41,492 bases of DNA from contig CAJNDS010002608.1 in NCBI GenBank assembly GCA_905221605.1, positions 301,017 through 342,508 of the forward strand. Reading direction: 5' to 3'. This DNA comes from Symbiodinium natans (taxonomy: Eukaryota; Sar; Dinophyceae; Suessiales; Symbiodiniaceae). Every line of letters begins with the position of its first letter. The first letter of the stretch is position 1. A program made the position numbers and the translations under genes. The notes under the pieces were generated by a model. The model saw nothing but the letters and a program-made list of their open reading frames with translations, ran no database searches and was not told the DNA's origin. This document shows positions 10,984-22,000 of the stretch, one piece after another.

Positions 10984-11134
10984 ACAGAAAAACCAGGAAG
11001 CTACGCTTCGAGCTTCAAGCGACTGCATGGGCGAACGTTTCCCTCGTCTCCCGACTTAACAACTTGTTAGGCAAACGTTGCCCGCATTCGTTTAAGCTAA
11101 CGATAAAGCACAATCACGCACGCGTGAAGGAAGC
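10984..11134 (-). repeat. split direct repeat A2
   Basis: 151 bp, matches A1 at 35551-35701 with one difference (CGCG here, CGCA in A1, near 11123). It is directly followed on the plus strand by B1. The A2/B1 junction creates a tandem GGAAGCTTATC word, the sequence expected at the joint of a circular intermediate. Confidence 0.92.
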
Positions 11135-11279
11135 TTATCGGAAGCTTATCCTAATTGCATAACTGCCGGAACGCAAGCACCTTTTCTTTTGGGAGATGAC
11201 GGTGGGGATCAGTTCAGGCTGCCGTTGCAGCTTGATGCACTGGGAGCCAGAACTTCTCCGGCGTGAGGTAACGTACCCC
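11135..11279 (-). repeat. split direct repeat B1
   Basis: 145 bp, identical to B2 at 10728-10872. It lies just downstream, in element sense, of the RNase H stop codon at 11316-11318. Confidence 0.92.
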
Positions 11280-11315
11280 ATCTTATAAAGCCTCGAACGC
11301 CAAGGAAACCCCACC

Positions 11316-11427
11316 TTAGACAGCTCCGGAGAGGCCCAACGCGCTGCGTATTGCCCCGCACGGCAAGGGGATCCTACGACCCCGAAGACGGAGGATCGTG
11401 TCGAAGACACCGCGACTTGGCCCGTCT
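11316..11427 (-). pseudogene. detached 3' end of the YR-element RT-RNase H ORF
   Basis: The reading frame of the RT-RNase H ORF, followed through one copy of the TSD (26319 to 26307) and resumed at 11414, continues in frame. Instead of the LINE-derived GPSKPP ending it gives the ending GPSRGVF and runs about 33 codons to a TAA at 11316-11318. 'IAD.PSR' is the usual C-terminus of retroelement RNase H domains of this class, so this is the original end of the protein. Confidence 0.85.
11415..11427. repeat. 13-bp target-site duplication, LINE 3' side
   Basis: ACTTGGCCCGTCT, identical to 26307-26319. Its last T merges with the T run that is the LINE poly(A) on the other strand. Confidence 0.93.
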
Positions 11428-11887
11428 TTTTTTTTTTTCATTCATTCATTCGCATCAACTGTGGCAGTTGTCATGCGGGCGAGTGTGAGCTAGCCACCCC
11501 TCTCTGTTGGAGGGTTCGCCGGTGTGAGGCAGATAAACCCTGCTGTGCCCCGTGGAGCCCGACAGCAAAGTTGTACAATCCTAGAAAGATAAATACTGCC
11601 TTTGGCAGCCGCAAAGCTGTGCTCCTCAGAGCCCGACAGCTGAGGTGTCACAGCTGGGAACTAACAAGTGAAGCTAACAATCAAAAAACTGTACAGGAGA
11701 CATCATGAGGGCCAGCTTGTCTACAGTCTATGTCTACTCCTTGTCAGAGTGTCGACTCACAAGGCGAGGAGACCTCAGGCCTTGTTGTACTGAGTGTAGA
11801 GAGTTAGCCTCTCATGTTTGAGAGCTTGAGAATCATGAATGTTCTGTGTACACCAGTGGGGAGTGGAGGCCACTATCCCAAGTAGAG
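11428..11887 (-). other. LINE 3' UTR, (AATG)n and poly(A) tail
   Basis: On the minus strand the UTR runs from the stop at 11888 through hairpin 11857-11880 to an AATGAATGAATG tract and A12 (plus-strand T run 11427-11438). A short repeat before the A-tail is a common LINE 3' end. AGCCCGACAGC occurs twice (about 11556 and 11626). Confidence 0.85.
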
Positions 11888-13012
11888 TCACACATGGCTA
11901 TTGATGCGGTATGCAAGCAAGTAGCAGTTTGTAAGAATGGCCTGTCGTGTGGCATCCGTCCCTGGCGTGGCGGCCTGGCCGTCGTCATGCACGAGGTGGC
12001 AGGACCAAATATCCTCAGTGTCACCAGGAAAGTAGAATGCCTGATAGTGCCCGGCTGTTACCACCTTGCCTATATGCATGACCCCTCCGCATAGCTTGTA
12101 CGGGGTGTTGACAACGTCACCGGCATGTCCAGTGAAGGTGGGAACAGTGAGATGCTTGTGCATTTCAATCCTCTGCCGCGTTTTCCTAATGCCTCCGGCT
12201 GATTGGACAAATCGTCCGATCTGGAGGATGAGAAGTTCGGGGGGTCTAGTTAAGGCATGTGGCGGGTCTTGTGTATGCCAAGCTGTTACAGCATCCTGTA
12301 TACTGAAGGGGTGTTGGACCACCAATCTTATGTGTGGACAGTTGAACTGCTCATCCAGGATTTCATATACCCCTGCTTGTGGGCGTCTAGCTTCCCATCC
12401 CCCCTGGAGTGCCACGCAGTCCGTGCGGTTGCAAAGGTGCTGCAGAAACTCAGCCGCGTCATGCTGTCGCGTGGGCTTCTGCCATCCTGGCCATATGAAG
12501 TTCCATGCCGGGTGTCTGGCAATATTCAGGTGCTGGTTGGATCTTGAGGCCTGTACGATGGCCCCATTGACTTCGCCCAGACCTGATATAAAAGCATCAT
12601 GGGACCGAGCATAGTGCAGCATGTGAATCACTGCGTTGGCGTAGCAAAGGTTATGTGGATTAGTTAGTGCGAGTGATCTAGCATGAGGCTCATTGGTTAT
12701 ACGGTCGCGGGTGCGCCATGCCAATAAAGAGCCCTCCACTTTTGTCCCCGCGCCCGCAGTCCCATGTTTCCCCCTTGACGGGATGCCGACTTGACCCTGT
12801 TTTGGTGTGCTCTTCACTGGTTGTTCAGTGGTCGCACTCACCGAATGCCCCAAAGCCTCATCCATGCTGCCTTTGTCCCTGTTCTTAGTGCAAGCCGGAT
12901 CATTCAGAGTGCTACGGGGTTTTTTCGCTGACATGGCATGGACGGGGGCTGAAAAGAAATTGCGGATGCCTGTCTGCAGTTGCTCCTTCTCAGTCTCTTT
13001 TTGACTGAGCAT
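11888..13012 (-). CDS. USP-type ubiquitin-specific protease module of the LINE
   Basis: USPs are cysteine proteases that cleave ubiquitin from substrates. The Cys box reads LTNPHNLCYANAVIHMLHYA (nucleophile C in NLCYAN). The region RQHDAAEFLQHL matches the family's QQDA.EFL block. The His box reads GKVVTAGHYQAFYF, followed by IWSCHLVHDDGQ (acidic residue of the triad) and the typical last strand CYLLAYRI. All triad positions are present, so the enzyme may be active. It forms the C-terminus of the giant frame; a separate start at 13012 (MLSQKETEKE) is possible. The zinc Cys pairs of many USP finger domains were not found. Confidence 0.85.
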   Translation of the reverse strand: MLSQKETEKEQLQTGIRNFFSAPVHAMSAKKPRSTLNDPACTKNRDKGSMDEALGHSVSATTEQPVKSTPKQGQVGIPSRGKHGTAGAGTKVEGSLLAWRTRDRITNEPHARSLALTNPHNLCYANAVIHMLHYARSHDAFISGLGEVNGAIVQASRSNQHLNIARHPAWNFIWPGWQKPTRQHDAAEFLQHLCNRTDCVALQGGWEARRPQAGVYEILDEQFNCPHIRLVVQHPFSIQDAVTAWHTQDPPHALTRPPELLILQIGRFVQSAGGIRKTRQRIEMHKHLTVPTFTGHAGDVVNTPYKLCGGVMHIGKVVTAGHYQAFYFPGDTEDIWSCHLVHDDGQAATPGTDATRQAILTNCYLLAYRINSHV

Positions 13013-16000
13013 GGGGCGCGGAGTCCGCTTTCCCCCGAATTTCTCTTGCTTGCTTTTTAGATCTGCAGTCTCTCGAGCTCCTTGGTGAGCGTCGTCTTGC
13101 CCACTCGCTCCCGTCTCAAGCGTAGACCGATCAGCTTGCCCGCGCAGTTGTTTGCCAAGAGGTCCAGGTCGTGGTAAACGGCTGCCGCCTGCTGATGGAC
13201 GGTGAGTGTCAGGACCATGGTGATCACTTCCGCCTGCATGTCCGGCTTCAGTGGTCGTAGGCTTTGGAACCGGTGCACCGTGTTGTCCTTGGCGGTGTTT
13301 GTGATGAGCTGGTTGACTGCCTTTTTTGCGTCCTCGTGAGTGAGGTTGTCCCGACTTGATGGTAGCGCCTTTTTCTGTACCGGATTCCACTCGTTGTAGA
13401 TCCACTGGAGCGGAGACCGCGTTGCCCATCCTGCTGTTTCTGCCACCTGTAGTACCTTGGCGTCGGACTCGATTTTCTCGAGGCGTGCTTTCCATTCCAT
13501 GAGTAGTACTCCCCATAGCGTGGCCCTCAGCGAGGTGTTGACCGTGCCTTCCTCGAACTTTGTGTTCCATGTTGCGCTGGCCTGGATCAACATGGAGACA
13601 ATGCCGTGGTTCGTCGTGTCCAGGAAGAACACGTAGCTCCGGTCTGCCTCCAATATCGTCAGCTGGTGCTCGTGTCTGAGTGCTGTTTTGACCAGGGTTT
13701 TCAAGGCCGTTCTCACCGTCTCCTCGTCCAGCGACTCCAGGTCCATCATCAACTCGTCTTCTGCTTCCTGGTCCCGATCCCGTTTTGCCTTGGGAGCTGC
13801 CTTGCCTGCGCCCTTGCCCATGCCCTTTCGATACTTTTGCGGCGTCCCTTGCGGCAGTCTTTGTCTGACGGACGCTTGTCTCTGTGGTGTTGGCGTCGTC
13901 GCCAGTGGTGAGCTGAGGCCCCACACTGCCGCCATCTGTTGCTCCGGCGTGGTCTCCACTGACGTGGAGGTCATGGTACAGGCAGAGCTGCAGCAAAGGG
14001 AGGCACTTGCGTCTGTGTTCTCGAGCAGACTTTGGGAAGTGGACATTGCACCAGCAGCAAGGTCGCGCAACGTGTGCTTGTAGCAGTGTTTCGGATTGAG
14101 CTAGACTCTGGACAAGCTGTTTCTGAGAGTCATGCCGCTGTGCCATGTGTCGTCGCCAGTGTTGGATGTCTTGCACCTGTTCACCGCATAGGAGACATCG
14201 TGTCTTGGCAAGCATGGACATGTGCTGTATGTGCAGTTGCATCTCATCTTGAGTAGGTGATTTGAGGTAAATCGCAACGTCCATCCCTGGGTGTGGCACA
14301 GGCCATACTGCAGGGAGCTGGGTCTCAGGTGAAGCGGAGGCCGCCTGTCTGCTGGTCCTTGCAAGTATCAGCTGAAAAAGAACTGGGCATTGAGAGCAAT
14401 GCCGATCCGAGCCGTGCACCATTCTGTCACACCACTCACATGTATGGTCCCTTTTGAAGAGGTGCTTGAAGGCCTGGCATGAAGTGTGTATGTCTGAGGT
14501 GATATGCCGTGCAAGATTCGTATGCACTCTCTGGATATGCGTTTTAATCATGCCGGCATCAGCGATCCAGCGGCCACAGAAACCGCAGTGCTGTTTGAGG
14601 TAGGTTTTGTGTAATGCTGCTTGGGTGCATATTCCCTCATGACTTTGTAGCAATGCCAGTGTCACTTCGTTTTGCAGGAGCGTGCTCTCCTCAGTCGTGG
14701 CGTTCCGTTGTTCGTGTTGCCGCTCTTTAGGGTCAACAGGGGTATGTGGGGTGTCGATCTTGTGTGGAACAGGCTCTGTTTCCTTAACAGTCTTTGTATC
14801 CTGCTGGCTATTGTTGTTCGAGTCGCTGAGCTGTTTGGTGTGCCAACCGCATACATTTTGCATGATGTGCCCTTTTAATGCACCCCAGTCATACAGCTTC
14901 AGAAGACAGTGTTTGCATTGTGGCATGCCCGCAACAGAATGTTGTTCGGGTTTGTAGTCAATACTGAGTTTGTTGGCTTGAATCTGTCCGTGTCTGAGCG
15001 CCTGGTGTTGCCTAAGGGCTTTTTGGGTCGGGTAGTATAGGCCACATATGGAGCAGGGATGTTGGCTAGTGCTGGAGAGTTCCACCAGCGTCACAGTGCG
15101 TTGTTCCACAGCATGGCTGGCAAGTTGTTTGTGTAGCATTTGCCAATACTCAAAGGTCTTAGTTTCGCACGTGGCAGGATCGCCTCGTCCTTGTTGCATA
15201 GCATCAAGTTTGCGCGCAATGCATTCCGTCAGCATGTGTACAGGATCCTTCAGGTTGTAGGTTTCTCTCAGCGTCTGATTACTCACCTTTGTGAGGTGAG
15301 CTGGCATGCCTGTGACCGCTCTGAGTTGGCGGTGAAACCACGCCCTCAGCTTAGTTATCATTTGGCCAGAGAAAGGAGTAGTCAGCAGACCATAAAGCGC
15401 ACTGTTTACCACGCAGGCCTGCCAGACCCGTACTCTGTGGGGCCTGGACAATCCCTTGCGTGATCTGATGCTTTTGCGGAGTTGCGTAACCTTCGCCTCA
15501 GCTTCAGCAAGCCTAAAGTCAAGTGTATGGCCGGTGCCCTCTTTCAGTGTGAGCTTGGTGCCAAGGTAGGTGATGGATTCACACATCGGTATGAGATGTG
15601 TTTGTGCTCCATCTTGTAGTTTCCAATGCGCCTGGTTGCGAACTATAACCGTGCGGCTTTTGACAAATTTTTCGAGTTGTGCTCCCTGGACCCGAATGAC
15701 CAAACTGGATTTATCCGGATTAACCTTGAGCCCGTATGTTTCCAACATGTGAAAAAGTGCCACTATCGTCTCCTCCATTTGCTTGGCATCATCCACCGTT
15801 TTGAGAAGCCAATGGCCTAAATGGTCATCGGCGAACAACGTGAATGGAAGCTGCAGCGGCGTTTGACCAGCGGGAGTAAGATCCCAGAGTAACTGAGACG
15901 ACAGCACGGCCCATAGGGCTGGTGCTAGTCGACATCCCTGGCGAATTCCTTGCGTCGTGCAGATGTCTGTCCGGTGAAATTTATCCCTGACCTGGTAAGC

Positions 16001-19000
16001 AGCCTGCTCGTGGATGGCGGTGACGGTAGATCTAAGGTCAGCATCAACCTGGTGGAGCGCCAACGCTCTATCTAGTTTTGCACGGTTGACACGATCAAAA
16101 GCTTGGCTGAGGTCGACTGACAGGAGGCACCCTCCTGATTCGCCTTTGACCTGTCCAGTTTCTTTGCGCTGTCTCGTCAGGAACCTATTCCCACCCAAGG
16201 CCTTAAGACCGTCCTTGATGTCATGTATGCATGCGTTGACCCTTGCCAGCGCATCCGACGTGTCCCGTGCCGGAAGGTATGCATACTGTGGAGTGTGAGT
16301 AAGGCTGGCGCAGGCCTGCATCAGTAGCTGATTTTTGATGTGGCCTGCAAACGCCTTGCCATCCGGTCTGAGTAGGCCTATAGGTCTGAGAGCAGCTGCG
16401 GTGGATGGAGGCTTATGCGGTTTGGGAAGGAAACACAACTGAGGGTTCTTCCATGCATCAGGTAGTGCAGAGGTTACCGGCTGAAGTCCTTTGGCTATGT
16501 AGGCCATGGCTGGCGCCACAATTGTCGCGCAGGCCTTCCACGCTGTGGCCGGAGCGGAGTCCGCAGGCACGGCCTTGCCTATAGGAGTACATTTGAGCTG
16601 TGTCGTCCATTCACAGGCAGTCAAAGGCATGCTAAGCATCTGGCCTGGTCGAGTGGGAGATGCCGCCGGGGGAGCGAAGAGCTGTTTGCAGTGTTGGACA
16701 AGTGCTTGGTGTTCCTGGTGCAGAGACATGGGCGACCCATCCGGGTGCTTAAGCATGATCCTGGGCTTGGGCTTCCAGGGCAGGAGTCGCTTGACTGCAC
16801 CATAGAGACGCTTCGTGTTATGCGTCTGAGCGGCCCTTTCAGCTTGCTGTAAGTGCCCCAGTGCTATGGCCCGTTGATGCTGGAGATGATATTGCTTGCT
16901 CTGCCGTCCTGCCTTGTTGAAGAGGAGCACCCATTGCCATGTGCGAAGCACTCCTGACAGGGTGAATGGCTTGCATCGCTGAAGATCCCTACGTCTCTGC
17001 CACATGTGGTAGACGCGGGCAGGCAGTGTGATGGTCGAGCCACCTACTTCGTCAGGGTGGGTCAACAGCTCTTTCCACGCAGCAAAGATGGCTTTGCACT
17101 GTGCTTTGGTTTGGCCTCGATTGGTGTGTGCTGATGTAGCTGTTGGGAAGAGGTCAGAGACCTCACGCAGTAGTGTGTGATTGATGTGGTCTGCAGTCAG
17201 TGGGAGGCCGTGGTTCAAGCTGTGATTTATCTCCAACTCCACTTTACTCTTTAATTGTGTGATTCGGTGATCCTTCTGGCGATACGCGTAGTCAAGGTCA
17301 TGTCTCGAGTATTGTAGTTCCTGTTGCATTTTGGCCTTGGGCAAGTGGAAGTGCCTGATGATTCGGACATCAGCAATGAGGGCCGAGTGTGTGAGCTCTT
17401 TCCACGCCCCAAAAGGTGCCTCTTGTTTGACTACTTGCTTCGCTCTGGTGTCAGCACTTGGTGCGCGCACTAGGATATAGTCAATCTGAGAGTTGCCCGT
17501 ACGGGTGTGGTTGGTGCATGGGTCCTTCATATGCCAAGTGTTTAGAGCAACCAGGGCGTTGTCTTGTATGAATCTTGGAAGTGTGAGTGGGTCAAGGGCT
17601 TGGTGATAGGCCGAGCGGTTCACGCGTGTCCCGATCAATCCGTTTACTGCGTGTACCTCTGAGTTAAAATCTCCCGCTAGAATCAGGGTATCTCTTCTAG
17701 CCATGCCCTGTATTGTGGCAGTGCACTTATCGAGCAGGGTTTGCCGCCTCTGTTTGTTTTGTTCCGGATCATCCGTGTGTATCCAAACATGTTGGTGTAT
17801 GTTAAGTGTTTCGATGGCTGCCTCTTTGTGGCATACCTTCACTCTTAGAACTCTGCCTGGGATTATCTCCTGGTAGCGAACCATGGAGGCATCGTAACGA
17901 GGATGAACCAGTGTGAGCACACCCTCTCCCCGTTTTGTTGAGGAGCCAACTGCCATCCAGTTATCAACCTTGAATGCGCAAAAGGCAGTGCGATGCGTTT
18001 CCTGTAGGAATATGAAGTCATACTGCAGGCCCTCTCCACCAAGAAACGCCTTGACTTCACCCCAGAGGAACCCGCTTAGGCTGTTAACATTGATGGACAG
18101 GACCTTGAGACGTTGCTGTGCCCCACCTCGCGGTCTGCAAGGAGGTCGGCGTGGTTTGGCCGTCGTTAGGCTGGGCATGGTTGCAGTGTGGAGACCCAAC
18201 TGACTGCAATGCATAAACCTCCCTCGATATCGAGTGTAGCCAAGTGTATTCTGTGTACTCTGGTGTTGTGCTCTCTGAAAGCTTCTTTTTCGTCCCACCT
18301 GAGTGGTGACACCTGCGGCCCCGAACACCGGCGCCGTTGTTTCGCCAGCCACTTGCTTCCCCACCAGGGATGCGCGAAAGTGGCGATCAGTTGTTGTGGG
18401 TCCCCCCGCCCCGTGGGAGACGGGAACCCTCACCCCCCCTACGCGTGTGATGCGGTGTGTCATCCAAATGAGTGCGTAGAGCCCGGACTTGGGACCGGGC
18501 AAGCTCAGTCCAGGTGTAGTTGTGCTCGTCTTCTCAGGTATTTTTCGTCTTGGTTTAGACTTTTTTGCTGACGTCGATTGCCTTGTACTCAGGCTGCTGA
18601 TCTTATTAGTGTGTTGCTGTAGGAGGTTCCTAATGTGTTGCGCCTTTGTGGCAAGCCTGAATAGTTTTTGTAATGGATAAGAAGTGCAGTTTCGGCGCCT
18701 CCTGCCTCGTAGGTGTCTGCGTCTGACGGTCGGTCGTAGTCTCCATTTGCGACCTCGTCTACCAAGACAACTGCGCGCATTTGATGTGACATGTGTACAG
18801 GCAGCAGTTTGTGTCGCAAGCTGATTGCATGGCCCTTTTTTGCTGTCGAGAATTGACAGTGGCACTGCAGGACGCGGAGACCGCTTGTCCTGTGCATCTG
18901 ACACTCCTATCCACGGCTCGAGGAGCTCTTCGAGCGTGTCGAGCGACTGCCGCCAGCTTAGGCGGTAGTAAATAGCATGTGGGATTCCTTGCATTAGGTC

Positions 19001-22000
19001 GTGGAGGTGCCTCGCTGCCTCCCCGTAGATGGCCAGCAGGGCAAGACTCTCCACCGTCTGTTTCTGGTACAACGTGTAGAGATAGCCCTCAACCGCGTCA
19101 CCCAGCTTGCCCGCCTGCCTGCGTGTCCAGACATTGGGGTGGCTCTCCGGCCTTGTCATCAAAGCCGCTGTGAGCGACCAAATCCAGTTCCCGCAGGCGG
19201 GCATGTTCATCGGGCTGGTGTGATATGTCGCATGATGCTGCCTGAAGTAGCCGTGGAGGAAGTTGTGGAGATCGTCTCCATGCGGAATGAGCTTGACCAC
19301 TGCAGATTTCGCTTCCTGAAGTAGGCGCTGCTTAGCGTGTCGTACCTCCTCTGGTGCTTGTGCTAGGAGTAGATGGGGCCGTGGTTCCACTGTACTAGCC
19401 CTCCGTGCAGCAGACGATCGTTGTCTTGCTTCTGGTCGTGGTTCATTGGTATTGGAGCTCCTAGCTGCAGTCGATCGCGGATTGGCCTCTTGCTCGCCAA
19501 GGCCCTGGCTCGAAGCAGCTGGCATCTGTGTCTGCGGTGCAACGAGGAGATCAAGAGTAAGTGGAGGCTCCGCCTGCTTTTTGAGGGTTGTGAGCATTGG
19601 CTCAGGTACCAGGCCGACCACTGGTGAAGTGTGGAGACCACCAGCTTCACCAGAGTTAGAAGGGCTTGCCCCCTCTGTGTGGTCGATGGGGAGTGTTTCT
19701 CCACTCCCATCTTTTCCAGGAGGTCCATGTCTCTCCTCCCTCCTGTTCATTGTCTGCTGCTTGTCCAGCCCTGTGTTTTCCGCCTCAACTGTCACGGCTG
19801 TGGATTCGTTGCGGTCGAGTATCGCCAGTGTCAAGACGGGGTGCGAGGACCGCATGTCCTGTGTAGACGCTGCTCCTATCCATGGTTCGAGAATCTCCGT
19901 GAGCGAGTCAAGTGACTGCCTCCAGCTCAGGCGGTAGTAGATGGCGTGCGGGATTCCTTGCATCAGGTCGTGGAGGTACTTTGCAGCCTCCCCGTAGGTG
20001 GCCAGCAGGGCAAGGTTCCCCGCCGTCTGGCTCTGGTATAACGTGTACAGATATCCCTCTACCGCGTCGCCCAGTTTTCCCGCGTGGCTACGCCTCCAGA
20101 CGTTGGGGTGGTATTCCGGCTTTGTCATCAATGCTGCAGTAAGCGACCATATCCAGTTCCCACACGAGGGCATGTTCACCGGGTTGGCGTGGTACGTTGC
20201 ATGGTGCCGCCTGAAGTAGCCGTTGAGGAAAGTATGAAGGTCGTCTCCATGCGGAATCAGCCTGAGCACTGCCGATTTCGCTTCCCTAAGTAGACGGTGC
20301 TTGACTTCTCTCACCTCCAGTGGCGCTTGTACCAGGAGTAGATGGGGTCGTGGCTCAATGGTACTGGCCCTCCGGGCTGCAGACGATCGTGTTCTTTCCT
20401 CTGGCCGTGGCTCTATGGTGCTGGATCTCCTAGCAGCAGATGACCGTTGTCTGGTCTCCTGCTCATCGGAACATCGGCTCGATGCAGCTGGAGCCTTCAT
20501 CGGCCCTGCATCGGGAGAATCATGATCAAGTGGAGGTTCTTCGGTCTTCTGGATGGTAGTGAGTGTCAACCCGCATGCTGAAGTGCACGCAGGTGAGGTG
20601 TGGAGACCACTAACCTTACCGGAGGCAGGGTAGTGCACCCCCCCAACAGGAGCATTGGAGGAGGCACTGTCACTTCCAGGCTGGAAAGAAGAGCTTGGGT
20701 GCTCAGCCTCCTGGTGCGTCGTCTCCCGTAGATCCAGCCTGGAGGTCTCACTCGTCGTTGTCGTGGGTGTGGACCGCTTGGCCTCTTTCCTTCTCGAACT
20801 TGCCGCAACGCCGGTAGCCAGCTCGTTGAGTAGTCCCTCCATGGACTGTGTTCGTCTTGTTGCGGCCTGCGTATTCATGACGTTCACCCCCCATCCCTGT
20901 GCGTCTCCATCTGTTGCCTTGGTACCGTCCGAGGTCTGCCATTGCCATTCCTGAGAGTGTGGAGACCACCAACTCCAGGTATGCCACCAGTCACTTTCGT
21001 CTCCGCCGTCCTGTTGTTGTGCTTGTCGACTTCTGGCTCGTTCTACGGCTTCCTCACGCAAGGTTTGTAGGTGTCCCGTAGGTTCCGCACCTGTCTCTCG
21101 GAGCCGGCTTGGGAGTCGTCGTGCTGATCTTTTCTGCGAGCTTGGTGACGGCATTGCAGTTTGGATCGAGGTATTTATAAGTAAGGTCCATTCATGTGTC
21201 GGGTGGGGCCTGTAGGGGTAAGTGGATTGTCTCTGGCTGACAGGGGCAGTCTCAGGAGAGGGTATCATGGTTTGTATGATACAGCAGTGGCGGCGACTCA
21301 GGTACTGTATTTGCTTGGTCCATGTTATGTCCTGCGGTCCTTCAGGAATGTTAGCTTTATGTATATGCATCAATTTCTCCTGGTATGCACTGCGTCTGTC
21401 CCTGACAGAGATCCCGACCATCGAGAGGAGGAGACTGGTCGTGGTCTCAGGCATTGCGGCCTTGCATAAGAGCTTAGCCGGACTCATCCACTTGCTTAGA
21501 TGAACGCTGTGCACTGGGATGCAGCGTGGCTCAGTTGCAGTGTGCCGTGGAATCAGGCTCCCGGCATTGAACTTTGCTCGGTTGGCCTGGGCAGCGGAAA
21601 GCATACATGCATAGTAGTCATGTTTAGGGCGTAGGGTATGCAGTGTGGCTTGGCTGCGCATCATGTATCCAAGCTTATAAGAATGCCTACTGACACGCCC
21701 TGCGCAAAGAGCTCTTGCTTTGGTTTTCCGGCGCGGAGCCCGCATGCCGTCGTTGGCCCTCAATAGGCCCTCGTGCACATCCCTGAGGCTCGGTGGCCCA
21801 TCTGCGGTTCTTGACAAGATTCTCTCTCCGCTCTTCAGGATAATCACGGCGTGGATGAAACGAGCTGGGAGGACCTTTTGTGTACCGATACCCTTTGTGA
21901 GATAGACCTGGTTGCCGCTCTTGTAGAACGTGCACCCCTCCGCCGCAGCCTCCTTCGGTAGGATCGCGAGTGCAATGTTGCATGTATTTCTCATTCCTGA

